From CAYNHF01 sp964397045 (GTDB lineage: Bacteria > Actinomycetota > Acidimicrobiia > Spongiisociales > UBA5794), in the NCBI GenBank assembly GCA_964397045.1, contig CAYNHF010000047.1:1-64000 (forward strand): a stretch of 64,000 bases of DNA. Reading direction: 5' to 3'. Under the pieces are notes generated by a model. It did not search any database and was not told the origin of the DNA. It saw only the letters and a list, made by a program, of their open reading frames with translations. Positions 55,237-63,167 of the stretch are shown here, piece after piece. The position numbers and the translations under genes are program-made. Numbering within the stretch: the first letter of the stretch is position 1; every line of letters starts with the position of its first letter.

Positions 55237-55893
55237 CTACTGCTGAGCCAACAGGCTCTCCACGATGACGAGGTCAACCGGGTAGGTGACCTTCAGGTTC
55301 CGGGGCAAGCCCTCAACAAACCTCACCTCGTGGCCAGCGCGAAACACCAGCACGCCGTCCTCGGTCGCCGTCTCGCCGCGTTCAACCGCTCGCTCGTGGG
55401 CGGCGCGGAGTATCTGGGTGTCGAACGCTTGCGGGAGTTGTACGTCGTGCAAGATGCTGCGATCGATCTCCGCTTCCATGACATCTCCACCAATCGAAAC
55501 CGAGAAGGGGATCGAATGCGTGGGGACAACGGCCGGGGCGTCCACCGCGACAACTCGATCGATCAGCTCCGCCGTGATGAGAGGACGCGCCGACTCGTGG
55601 AGCAACAGGCGGGGGGTGGTGACGGCCTGCAGCGCGCGACATACCGACTCCTGCCGTGTCTCGCCGCCCGCGACCAGCTCGATCCGTCCGGCGGGATCGT
55701 CCGGCAGCAAAGCGGCCAACGCCGCGCGCGCTCCCGGTGGGTGCGCCAGCACGATGCGCTCGATCGCAGGGTGAGTCAGCAGCGGTTCGAGCGAAAACAG
55801 TACGAGTGGCTTGTCTCCGACGCGCAGCAATTGCTTGGGTACACCGCTGCCCATGCGGCTCGAACGTCCTGCCGCCAGCAATATGGCATCCAT
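55237..55893 (-). CDS. IspD/TarI-family cytidylyltransferase
   Basis: A 218-aa nucleotidyltransferase. LAAGRSSRMGSGVPKQ is the CTP-binding signature, followed by GGETRQESVCRAL and HESARPLITAEL. In typical IspD the last reads HDAARP; here it is HESARP. TEDGVLVFRAG and NLKVTYPVDLVIVE match the C-terminal half. It could be IspD (MEP isoprenoid pathway) or a relative such as ribitol-5-phosphate cytidylyltransferase. No ispF is adjacent. It lies 128 nt downstream of the FkbH-like operon and on the same strand, so it may act with it, e.g. on a polyol or polysaccharide precursor; that is inference. Confidence 0.8.
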   Translation of the reverse strand: MDAILLAAGRSSRMGSGVPKQLLRVGDKPLVLFSLEPLLTHPAIERIVLAHPPGARAALAALLPDDPAGRIELVAGGETRQESVCRALQAVTTPRLLLHESARPLITAELIDRVVAVDAPAVVPTHSIPFSVSIGGDVMEAEIDRSILHDVQLPQAFDTQILRAAHERAVERGETATEDGVLVFRAGHEVRFVEGLPRNLKVTYPVDLVIVESLLAQQ

Positions 55894-56021
55894 CGGCTCC
55901 CAACCTCTTCTCGGCAGATCGGCAGATTGCGGTCGCGAAAATGCAGCGCGTCAGACCGTAGCAGTCGTCGTGGCCGGACCGGTTGGATAGTGGTGGGGTA
56001 GCCGGCTCCGCCCGGGTGGCG

Positions 56022-57173
56022 TCAGAAGGAGTCTGCCGCCACCATTTGGAGGTCCCAACTGGCAGCGGAGTCGAGGCTGCGGCCTTTCACTACCCAACCA
56101 GCCGGATTGGAATGGTCGGACGTAGGCCGCACCATCGCCTTGCCCGCAAGGCGGGTCGGTTCGGATGAAGCTGCCGGCGTGGTGAAGCCGGCGTCCCGGA
56201 GCAGCCCCACCAACTGAGGGTCCAATGACCGGGTCCAGATCCGCAGATCGCCGAAGCGGCCGCCCTCGGTCGCAACGGCAAGTAGTGCAGAGGCGTCCGC
56301 ATGCGACCGGAACGACCAATCCACGATGTTCACACGAGAACGCCCCATCGAGTTGTGGAGCACCATGAAACCGGAGAGGTCGGGTTCTCCTATGTACAGG
56401 AATCGATAGGCGGCTCGCGGGTTGTCGAACCGCCATGAGAAGAACCGCGCGTCGCGGACCTGAGTGATGGCTTCGCTCGCCGGTTCTGCGGCGGCAGCTG
56501 TGGCCATTGCCTCCGGCCGCGGCCTGCAACTCACCTGGACCTCCCCTCGGGTCGTTGCGTCCACCGCGTCGAGCCGGCCGAAGGTCATCGATCCGGCCGA
56601 GGAGCGGATGCGACGACCCAGCCTGGCCATGCCCCGAACTGTGTCGTTGCGGGGCACCCTGGCCACCAGCTTGCGCCGCGCGGTACCGGCATCGGAAGCT
56701 CGAGCCAACTCTGCGGTGGAACCGATCGAACGCCACCCCATCGACACGACCGAAGCCACGTAGTTGGCAGCCGTCGGACTCAGGTTCAGCACATGGGGAT
56801 AGCCCTTCGCTGCCAGATCGGCGAATGCGAGGTCGGAGAGCCTTTCGAACAGGCCCTGGTCGCGATGGGCTGGGTGGATCAGCGTGTCGGCGGCACACGG
56901 GATCGCAGCCTCCAGCCCTTCTCCGATATTCCAGCTCGCACCGAATATGCCCCGCATCCCGACTACTTCGTCTCCATGCAGCGCCACGTAGATGAGCGGC
57001 TCGACAACATACGGGTTCTCGAAGTACTTCCATCGGAGATAGGCGAGGTTGACTCGAAAGCCCGAAGCCCAGTGGAGACGCTGCAGGCGGGCAATGCCGT
57101 CTGCCATTCCCGGCTGGACCGGCACCACTCGGTAGTCGCGCACCACTGAGGTTGCACCGCCGGCGTTCATCAC
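56022..57173 (-). CDS. GNAT-family acyltransferase-like protein
   Basis: A 383-aa protein. The N-terminal ~150 residues form a GNAT fold with the acyl-CoA loop HPAHRDQGLFERL (~103-115), preceded by the strand AIPCAADTLI. The C-terminal half continues with WRFDNPRAAYRFLYIG, a pattern of the tandem or extended GNAT fold. It is the fifth gene of the FkbK-J-I-H-like operon, overlapping the FkbH stop codon (GTGATG; start GTG 57173 or ATG 57170). Whether it acylates a sugar, an amine or the carrier-bound product is not determinable. Confidence 0.78.
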   Translation of the reverse strand: MMNAGGATSVVRDYRVVPVQPGMADGIARLQRLHWASGFRVNLAYLRWKYFENPYVVEPLIYVALHGDEVVGMRGIFGASWNIGEGLEAAIPCAADTLIHPAHRDQGLFERLSDLAFADLAAKGYPHVLNLSPTAANYVASVVSMGWRSIGSTAELARASDAGTARRKLVARVPRNDTVRGMARLGRRIRSSAGSMTFGRLDAVDATTRGEVQVSCRPRPEAMATAAAAEPASEAITQVRDARFFSWRFDNPRAAYRFLYIGEPDLSGFMVLHNSMGRSRVNIVDWSFRSHADASALLAVATEGGRFGDLRIWTRSLDPQLVGLLRDAGFTTPAASSEPTRLAGKAMVRPTSDHSNPAGWVVKGRSLDSAASWDLQMVAADSF

Positions 57174-58249
57174 CAGCTTCGACTCTCGGGCTCCACGACC
57201 TTCACATGAGGAGGATACGGGTCAACGACAGAGGGGTCATGGCGAAAGATGATCCGGTCGCCCTCCCTCCGCAATTCAGCGAATCCGGCCATCTTGTACG
57301 TCAGGTACATGAGCCGGTTGCGGTCGGTCCGCACGAACTCCGCCTCGACCACGGCACCGCTCTCGGCTGCCGTTTTGAGCAGGTAGGTCAGCAACACTTT
57401 GCCGACGCCACGAGCCATCACGCGACAGGACATCAACAGCAGTGCGAGGTTCCATACCCCGTCACGCTGCTCCACAAGCGCCAGCCCGATCTTCCCGTAT
57501 GTGCCGTAGCGGTCATCGAGCCCCGCGATGATGAGGCGATGGTCGCTCGACTCGCGCAATGCCTCGAGCTCGTCGTAGGAATAGGTCACCCCGGTGGAAT
57601 TGAGCTGATTGGTGCGAACGGTCAACTCCGACACCCGAGCCAGATCACCCCGCTCAGCATCACTCAGTGTGAACACCATATCCAAAGAGGCCAGGAAGTC
57701 CTCAGTCGTCTGCGCCGACGCCTCGTCCGTTTTGCGGCGGTCCTCCGCGAGGTACATCTCTCGTCTCCGCCGCGAGTCCTCGGTAACGAATTGCGGCTGC
57801 ATATCGCGGCGGTCGGGCAGTGCCAGGTAGTCGCCGCTGTCGATTGACCTGACGCCAGCGACCCCGGCTGCGACCTCGTCGCGTTCGAAGGGCTCGTCGT
57901 CGACGAACGCGACGGTGTCTGCTCCGATATTGAGCGCTCGAACGATCTCAGCCACAGCTTCGGACTTCGCTCCCCACCCGACCTGCGGGTGCAGGAAGAA
58001 GTCGGCGACGCCGAACTCACTCAACTTCGCCATGGCAATGTCCGCATCGTTGCGGCTGGCGACGGATTGCAGAATCCCGCGATCGTCCAGCGTCTGGAGG
58101 ACATCGAGCACACCCGGCCGGAGAACAACATCGGGAGATTCGAGCAACACCCCATCCCAGATCGTGTTGTCGAGGTCCCACACCACGCATTTCACCCCAG
58201 GCAGAGCTATTCCGCCTGGGGTATCGGATGCAGCCGTCGGCGAACTCAT
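57170..58249 (-). CDS. FkbH-like HAD-family glyceryl-ACP-forming enzyme
   Basis: A 359-aa protein with a HAD phosphatase-like domain (DxD motif Asp25/Asp27 in VVWDLDNTIWDG, and FVDDEPFERDEV) and a C-terminal GNAT-like region (GTYGKIGLALVEQRDG, CRVMARGVGKVLL). FkbH proteins take 1,3-bisphosphoglycerate, dephosphorylate it and load a glyceryl unit onto an acyl carrier protein. ATG 58249 overlaps the acyl-CoA dehydrogenase stop by ATGA. Gene order fkbK, fkbJ, fkbI, fkbH is that of the methoxymalonyl-/hydroxymalonyl-ACP pathways, but the O-methyltransferase (FkbG) is missing. Confidence 0.87.
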   Translation of the reverse strand: MSSPTAASDTPGGIALPGVKCVVWDLDNTIWDGVLLESPDVVLRPGVLDVLQTLDDRGILQSVASRNDADIAMAKLSEFGVADFFLHPQVGWGAKSEAVAEIVRALNIGADTVAFVDDEPFERDEVAAGVAGVRSIDSGDYLALPDRRDMQPQFVTEDSRRRREMYLAEDRRKTDEASAQTTEDFLASLDMVFTLSDAERGDLARVSELTVRTNQLNSTGVTYSYDELEALRESSDHRLIIAGLDDRYGTYGKIGLALVEQRDGVWNLALLLMSCRVMARGVGKVLLTYLLKTAAESGAVVEAEFVRTDRNRLMYLTYKMAGFAELRREGDRIIFRHDPSVVDPYPPHVKVVEPESRSW

Positions 58250-59400
58250 GAGGCACCACGCTGCAGGCGAGCCCGCTCTCGTCTCGCGATCATCAGCTGC
58301 TGGATCTCTGTGCTGCCCTCGATGATCTCCATGATGCGGGCATCCCGAAACCAACGTTCGACGGGCGCAGCCGAATGCACACCGATCGCACCGTGAACCT
58401 GCACGGCGTCGCTGGCGACGGCAACTGCGGTCCGTGAGGCGTGGTACTTCGCCATGAGCGTGGCCCCAATGGCTTCCGGTGACGCCGTGTCGCGCAGCTC
58501 GCCGGCACGCACACACAGCAGCCGGGCTGCCTCTGTCTCGACTGCCATGTCGGTCAGCTTCCTGGCAATGAGCTGGTGATCGCCAATCGGCTTGCCGAAT
58601 TGCTCCCTGGATTCGGCGTATCGGAACGACGCTTCCATGCTTGCCTGAGCAATGGCGACGCTCCCCCAAGCCACCCCGAAGCGACCAAGGTGGAGCGGAG
58701 TTGCCGCGATCAGCGCACCGGGCATGGATCGAGCGCCGACTCTGGCCTCGCCGGGAACCCGACAGTGATCAAACGTCAGGCTGCCGAGCATGGAGGCCCG
58801 CAAACCCATCATGCCCGAGATTGGCTGCACTTCGAGGCCGGCGGTGTCCCGGGGCACCAGGAAGCCGCCGAGTTCACCCGACTCATCAAGACGGGCAATC
58901 ACCAGAAACACGTCTGCGATCTGGGCGAAGCTGATCCAGCGCTTGGTTCCGCGAAGCACGTAGTTGTCGCCGTCTGGCTTCGCCACGGTCCTGATGCTGG
59001 CAGCGTCGCTGCCGGCCTGCGGTTCGCTCAGGGCGAACGCGGCAATCTTGCCCTCGGTGAGCAACGCGGGCAACCACTGATCACGCAGGCGCTTGCTGCC
59101 CAGCTTGAGAACGGCCTCGACCACCATGTCGTGCACGGTGAGCAGCGATCGCACAGAAGAACACCCCTTGCCGATCGCTTCATGCAGCGCACCGTAGGAG
59201 GCCATGTCGAGGCCGCGACCGCCACGTTCGACGGGTGCCTGCGAGCCCAGATACCCGGCGCCAACCACAGCAGCCACAACGTCGGCAGGGATCCGCTCTT
59301 CCCTGTCGAACTCGGCTGCTCGTGGGACAAGATGACGATCGGCGAATTCGGTGAACTCCTCGCGGAACTCCCCCAACGCAGCATCCCCCCTGGTCGTCAC
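58246..59400 (-). CDS. FkbI-like acyl-CoA/ACP dehydrogenase
   Basis: A 384-aa acyl-CoA dehydrogenase fold. FALSEPQAGSDAAS, KRWISFAQIADVFLVIA, REQFGKPIGDHQLIARKLTDM and DAVQVHGAIGVHSAAPVERW...EIIEGSTEIQQLMIARR are typical. In the FkbI role it oxidises the glyceryl/hydroxy-intermediate on the carrier protein. The start GTG 59400 follows the ACP stop codon directly (TGAGTG) with GGGAGA upstream. Specificity for the ACP thioester is inferred from operon position. A general acyl-CoA dehydrogenase is the alternative. Confidence 0.85.
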   Translation of the reverse strand: MTTRGDAALGEFREEFTEFADRHLVPRAAEFDREERIPADVVAAVVGAGYLGSQAPVERGGRGLDMASYGALHEAIGKGCSSVRSLLTVHDMVVEAVLKLGSKRLRDQWLPALLTEGKIAAFALSEPQAGSDAASIRTVAKPDGDNYVLRGTKRWISFAQIADVFLVIARLDESGELGGFLVPRDTAGLEVQPISGMMGLRASMLGSLTFDHCRVPGEARVGARSMPGALIAATPLHLGRFGVAWGSVAIAQASMEASFRYAESREQFGKPIGDHQLIARKLTDMAVETEAARLLCVRAGELRDTASPEAIGATLMAKYHASRTAVAVASDAVQVHGAIGVHSAAPVERWFRDARIMEIIEGSTEIQQLMIARRERARLQRGAS

Positions 59401-59667
59401 TCAAGCGTCTCCCGACTCCGTCACGAGACCTCGCTTGGTCGCAACCAGCGCAGTGATGGCACCGATCGTCGCAAGATTGTCCCTCTCCAGGTCCTCGTCA
59501 TCCAATTCGACCTCGAAGGTCGATTCGATGTACATGACCAGTTCCATGGCAAACAACGACGAGGCCCCACCAGTGACGAAGATGTCGTCTTGGTCCGTGA
59601 GATCGGGATTCGCCAGGTGCCCGGCGAGAAACCCTCTGACCTGCCCATTGATGTCGTCAGACGTCAC
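59401..59667 (-). CDS. acyl carrier protein (FkbJ-like)
   Basis: 88 aa, acidic four-helix carrier. The phosphopantetheine site is Ser37 in GGASSLFAMELV; the usual Asp before this Ser is replaced by Ser. Helices 2 and 3 (ASSLFAMELVMYIESTF, LATIGAITALVATKR) match carrier proteins. In the FkbH-type pathway it holds the glyceryl unit. GTG 59667 overlaps the FkbK-like stop by 4 nt (GTGA). Confidence 0.88.
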   Translation of the reverse strand: MTSDDINGQVRGFLAGHLANPDLTDQDDIFVTGGASSLFAMELVMYIESTFEVELDDEDLERDNLATIGAITALVATKRGLVTESGDA

Positions 59668-60545
59668 CGCGACCCCCCCTTGCTCACATGAGTTCCATAG
59701 GCATAGAACCCCTGTCCCGACTTCCGGCCGAGCCGACCGGCATCGACCATCTGCTTCAGGAGCGGGGCAGGACGATACTTGCTGTCCCCGTACTCGTCGT
59801 GTAGTACCTCCACCGATCGGAGGATCGTATCGAGCCCGATCAAATCGGCAGTTTCGAGGGGCCCCATCTCATGCCCGAAGCACTCCTTGAAGATCTCATC
59901 CACCTGGCTGGGTTCGGCGACGCCGTCCTGCACCGTGAAGATAGCCTCGTTGACGGTGAGCATGAGTACCCGATTCGATACGAACCCTGGCGAATCCTCG
60001 ACGTAGACCCCGCGCTTGTTCATCTGCTCGAGAAGCTGCCGGGTTGTCTGCAACGTCTCATCTGATGTGTGAAATCCCCTGATGACCTCCACCACCGGTT
60101 TGAGCGGTACAGGATTCATGAAATGCATCCCAACCACGTAGCCGGGACGATCAGTCACGGCCGCGATCCTGGTGATGGGTATTGCGCTGGTATTCGCCGC
60201 GAACCTTGCTCGCGGAGGACACACACGATCCAGGATCTCGTAGACACCTCGTTTCACTTCGAAGGATTCGGTGGTGTTCTCGACGACGAAATCTATGTCA
60301 TCCAGGGCCTCATAGTCAGTGGTGAAGGTCAGCCTGCTCATCACCTCGACTCGATCCTGCTTGACACCGTCCGAAGCTACGAGATGGTGCAGGCGGACCG
60401 CGCTCCCGATCTCGGACTGCGCTGCGTCCAGCACTGAGGTTTCGAGATCCACCACGATGACATCATGCCCGGTCTGTGCCAGATCCTGGGCGACGCCGCG
60501 CCCGATCACTCCGGCACCAATGACTCCCACGCGACTTATCTGCAT
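59664..60545 (-). CDS. FkbK-like 3-hydroxyacyl-CoA dehydrogenase
   Basis: A 293-aa NAD-dependent dehydrogenase. N-terminal Rossmann motif GVIGAGVIGRGVAQ, then FVVENTTESFEVKRGVYEIL, SAIPITRIA and the catalytic HFMNPVPLKPVVEVI; the C-terminal part has DSPGFVSNRVLM and GRKSGQGFYAYG. FkbK oxidises the glyceryl-ACP hydroxyl. The ATG at 60545 is chosen since it starts the Rossmann strand (MQISRVGVIGAG), 68 nt downstream of a candidate -10 box. First gene of the operon. A general 3-hydroxybutyryl-CoA dehydrogenase is the alternative if the operon reading is wrong. Confidence 0.87.
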   Translation of the reverse strand: MQISRVGVIGAGVIGRGVAQDLAQTGHDVIVVDLETSVLDAAQSEIGSAVRLHHLVASDGVKQDRVEVMSRLTFTTDYEALDDIDFVVENTTESFEVKRGVYEILDRVCPPRARFAANTSAIPITRIAAVTDRPGYVVGMHFMNPVPLKPVVEVIRGFHTSDETLQTTRQLLEQMNKRGVYVEDSPGFVSNRVLMLTVNEAIFTVQDGVAEPSQVDEIFKECFGHEMGPLETADLIGLDTILRSVEVLHDEYGDSKYRPAPLLKQMVDAGRLGRKSGQGFYAYGTHVSKGGSR

Positions 60546-60612
60546 TACCGGACCCCCCGTGGCCCACACGCGCGGCATTCCCGACCCGGCGACGCGCTCT
60601 ACACGACTTCAC

Positions 60613-60640
60613 ATAGTAGCCGCTTGTTACTCAAAGTCAC
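60613..60640 (-). promoter_or_regulatory. candidate promoter of the FkbK-J-I-H-like operon
   Basis: Read on the minus strand, GTGACT (60640-60635) and TACTAT (60618-60613) are separated by 16 nt. The -10 is 68 nt from the FkbK-like ATG. The element lies in the 200-nt divergent gap to nucS. Confidence 0.4.
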
Positions 60641-60745
60641 GGCGAAAATCCGCTCATGCTGGAGGGACTAATCACCCCAGGGGTTGCGAGGTGAGGCCCT
60701 TCCGAAGCGGCAGTGTGACCGGCGCACTGCCGTATGCTCCGGGCC

Positions 60746-61402
60746 ATGCGCTTGGTCGTGGCCGATTGTTCGGTGGATTACTCGGGCCGCCTCGACACTC
60801 ACCTGCCGAGAGCCACTCGCCTGATCATGGTGAAGGCGGATGGAACAGTTGCAGTTCACGCCGACGGCAGCAGGGTCCAGCCGTTGAATTGGATGGGAAC
60901 CCCCAACCAGCTGATCGAGGAAGATGGAAGGTGGATCGTCACGAACGGCAAGGGTGAGCGGCTGACCATCGACCTCTATCAGGTGCTCTACGAGACCGCG
61001 TTCGAGATGGGTGAAGATCCCGGCCTCCAGAAAGATGGGGTCGAAACCGAACTCCAGCGGCTCATCGCCGAACGGGTGGAAGTCCTTGGCCCCGGCATGG
61101 AACTGATCCGCCGTGAGCATCCAACCCCGGTGGGGCCGGTGGACCTCCTGTGTCGCGACAGCTCAGGAACCGTGGCCGTCGAGATCAAACGTCGCGGCGA
61201 CATCGATGGCGTCGAACAGCTCACCCGGTATCTGGAGTTCCTGGGTCGAGATGAGCGACTCGCTCCGGTACGCGGCGTGTTCGTTGCTCAGCTCATCAAG
61301 CCACAGGCCCGGCTGCTGGCAGAAGACAGAGGCATCGACTGCATAGAGCTGGACTATGACGGGTTGCGCGAGATCGACTCGCCGATTCTGAAGCTGTTCT
61401 GA
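60746..61402 (+). CDS. nucS: endonuclease NucS (non-canonical mismatch repair)
   Basis: A 218-aa nuclease. The N-terminal DNA-binding domain starts MRLVVADCSVDYSGRLDTHL; the C-terminal nuclease domain has VDLLCRD...AVEIKRR with the PD-(D/E)xK-type Asp, Glu and Lys. In actinobacteria NucS replaces MutS/MutL in mismatch correction; this marks the phylum. The ATG at 60746 matches the family's N terminus; an ATG 12 nt upstream is less likely. Divergent from the FkbK-like gene and convergent with sufB. Confidence 0.93.
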   Translation: MRLVVADCSVDYSGRLDTHLPRATRLIMVKADGTVAVHADGSRVQPLNWMGTPNQLIEEDGRWIVTNGKGERLTIDLYQVLYETAFEMGEDPGLQKDGVETELQRLIAERVEVLGPGMELIRREHPTPVGPVDLLCRDSSGTVAVEIKRRGDIDGVEQLTRYLEFLGRDERLAPVRGVFVAQLIKPQARLLAEDRGIDCIELDYDGLREIDSPILKLF

Positions 61403-61420
61403 ACTGGCCTGGGCTTCCGC

Positions 61421-62824
61421 TCAGCCGACCGAACCTTCCATCTGCAGTTCGATGAGGCGGTTGAGTTCGACCGCGTACTCCATCGGCAATTCCTTGACGA
61501 TCGGTTCGATGAACCCGGCGACGATCATGGCAGTGGCCTCCTCTTCCGTGAGCCCGCGGCTCATCAAGTAGAAGAGTTGCTCCTCACCGACCTTGGAGAC
61601 CGTGGCCTCGTGCCCGATCTGGGTATTCGACTCCTCGATCTCCATATACGGATAGGTGTCGGACCGGGAGTCCTCGTCGAGGATCAGCGCGTCGCACCGG
61701 ACAAATGCCCTGGCATCCTCGGCACCCGGCTCCACCCTGATGAGCCCGCGATAGCCGGCGCGCCCACCGTCCTTCGAGATGGACTTCGACGTGATGAGCG
61801 AAGTGGTCTCGGGTGCTGCGTGCACGATCTTCGCGCCGGCGTCCTGATGTTGCCCCTCGCCCGCGAAAGCGATCGACAGCACCTCGCCGTGGGCACCCTC
61901 TTCCATCAGCCACACCGCGGGGTACTTCATGGTCAGCTTGGACCCGAGGTTGCCGTCGATCCACTCCATCGTGGCGTTCTTGTACGCGGCTGCCCGTTTG
62001 GTGACGAGGTTGTAGACGTTGTTCGACCAGTTCTGGATGGTCGTGTAGCGGCACCGACCGCCTTCCTTGACGACGATCTCGACGACGGCCGAATGCAACG
62101 AATCGCTCGAGTAGGTTGGGGCAGAGCAACCCTCGACGTAGTGGCAGAAGGCCCCTTCGTCGATGATGATCAGCGTCCGCTCGAACTGGCCCATGTTCTC
62201 GGCGTTGATGCGGAAGTATGCCTGGAGCGGCTGGTCGACATGGACTCCGGGAGGGACGTAAATGAATGACCCTCCAGACCACACGGCAGAGTTGAGCGCC
62301 GCGAATTTGTTGTCGTTCGGGGGAATGATGGTGCCGAAGTATTCCTGCACGATCTCCGGGTAGTCGCGGACCGCGGTGTCCATGTCGCAGAACAGAACCC
62401 CGAGTTCCTCGAGGTCCTCCCGGTTGCGGTGGTACACGACCTCGGACTCGTACTGGGCGGTCACACCGGCGAGATACTTGCGCTCCGCCTCGGGTATACC
62501 CAGCTTCTCGTATGTCTCCTTGATCGAATCGGGCACCATGTCCCAATCCTTGGCCTGGCCCTCTGTCGGCTTGATGTAGTAGTAGATGTTGTCAAAGTCG
62601 ATCTCTTCAAGGGTGCCGCCGCCCCCCCACGTCGGCATCGGCTTGCGCAGGAACCGCTGATAGGCCTTGAGCCGAAACTCGAGCATCCAGGCAGGCTCAT
62701 CCTTCATCTGCGACATCTCGCGAATAATGGCTTCGTTCAGGCCCTTCTTGGGCTTGAACACGTAGTCCTCCTCGTCGTGCCAGCCGAGCTGATACGAACC
62801 GAGATCGATGTCGACGGTGGCCAT
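61421..62824 (-). CDS. sufB: Fe-S assembly scaffold SufB
   Basis: A 467-aa SufB. Features include WHDEEDYVFKPKKGLNEAII, FCHYVEGCSAPTYSSDSLHS with the conserved Cys, and the C-terminal NTQIGHEATVSKVGEEQLFY (conserved His region) and GFIEPIVKELPMEYAVELNR. It is the scaffold core of SufBCD. It stands alone, 10.5 kb from sufD and 18.6 kb from sufS. ATG 62824 has a plain AGAGG upstream and a good -35/-10 pair at 62870-62898. Confidence 0.95.
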   Translation of the reverse strand: MATVDIDLGSYQLGWHDEEDYVFKPKKGLNEAIIREMSQMKDEPAWMLEFRLKAYQRFLRKPMPTWGGGGTLEEIDFDNIYYYIKPTEGQAKDWDMVPDSIKETYEKLGIPEAERKYLAGVTAQYESEVVYHRNREDLEELGVLFCDMDTAVRDYPEIVQEYFGTIIPPNDNKFAALNSAVWSGGSFIYVPPGVHVDQPLQAYFRINAENMGQFERTLIIIDEGAFCHYVEGCSAPTYSSDSLHSAVVEIVVKEGGRCRYTTIQNWSNNVYNLVTKRAAAYKNATMEWIDGNLGSKLTMKYPAVWLMEEGAHGEVLSIAFAGEGQHQDAGAKIVHAAPETTSLITSKSISKDGGRAGYRGLIRVEPGAEDARAFVRCDALILDEDSRSDTYPYMEIEESNTQIGHEATVSKVGEEQLFYLMSRGLTEEEATAMIVAGFIEPIVKELPMEYAVELNRLIELQMEGSVG

Positions 62825-63167
62825 GCGGCGCCTCTGCTTTCCAGAATTTGCACTAGCTGTGTAGTTCTTATTGTGCCAGACCCCGGCACCCTACTCAACG
62901 CCGCCTCGTCGGCAGCGCGGGTCGCACCACCTTCCTCGGCGCTGCAGCGGCAGCAAGGAATGATCTGGGACCCGGACATCGCCAGTCGGCCGGGAGTGGG
63001 GTGCAGGCGATGCCGACCCGTGAGAAGCGGCTCGCCGGGTTGCATCATCTGCCGGTTCAGGACCGATCACCCTGGTGGGTGACACCGTCGGAACGGATGT
63101 GTGGGAGTGGGGAAGACGGTTGCCGCTCCGACGGGTCACCCTTCAGCAATCAATACAACGCCGTAGG
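62825..63167. other. intergenic region upstream of sufB
   Basis: 343 nt between the glutamate synthase stop and sufB, both minus strand. The 60 nt next to sufB are AT-rich and hold the promoter candidate; the rest shows no recognisable gene, hairpin or RNA. Confidence 0.5.
62870..62898 (-). promoter_or_regulatory. candidate promoter of sufB
   Basis: On the minus strand TTGAGT (62898-62893), a 17-nt spacer and CACAAT (62875-62870) fit sigma-70 elements, 4 of 6 positions each. The predicted 5' leader is about 40 nt. Confidence 0.45.

Noticed and set aside
62891..63139. Small regulator gene (SufR-like) upstream of sufB
   Set aside because: The available frames are Arg/Ser-rich, without a helix-turn-helix or Cys cluster, and far shorter than SufR.
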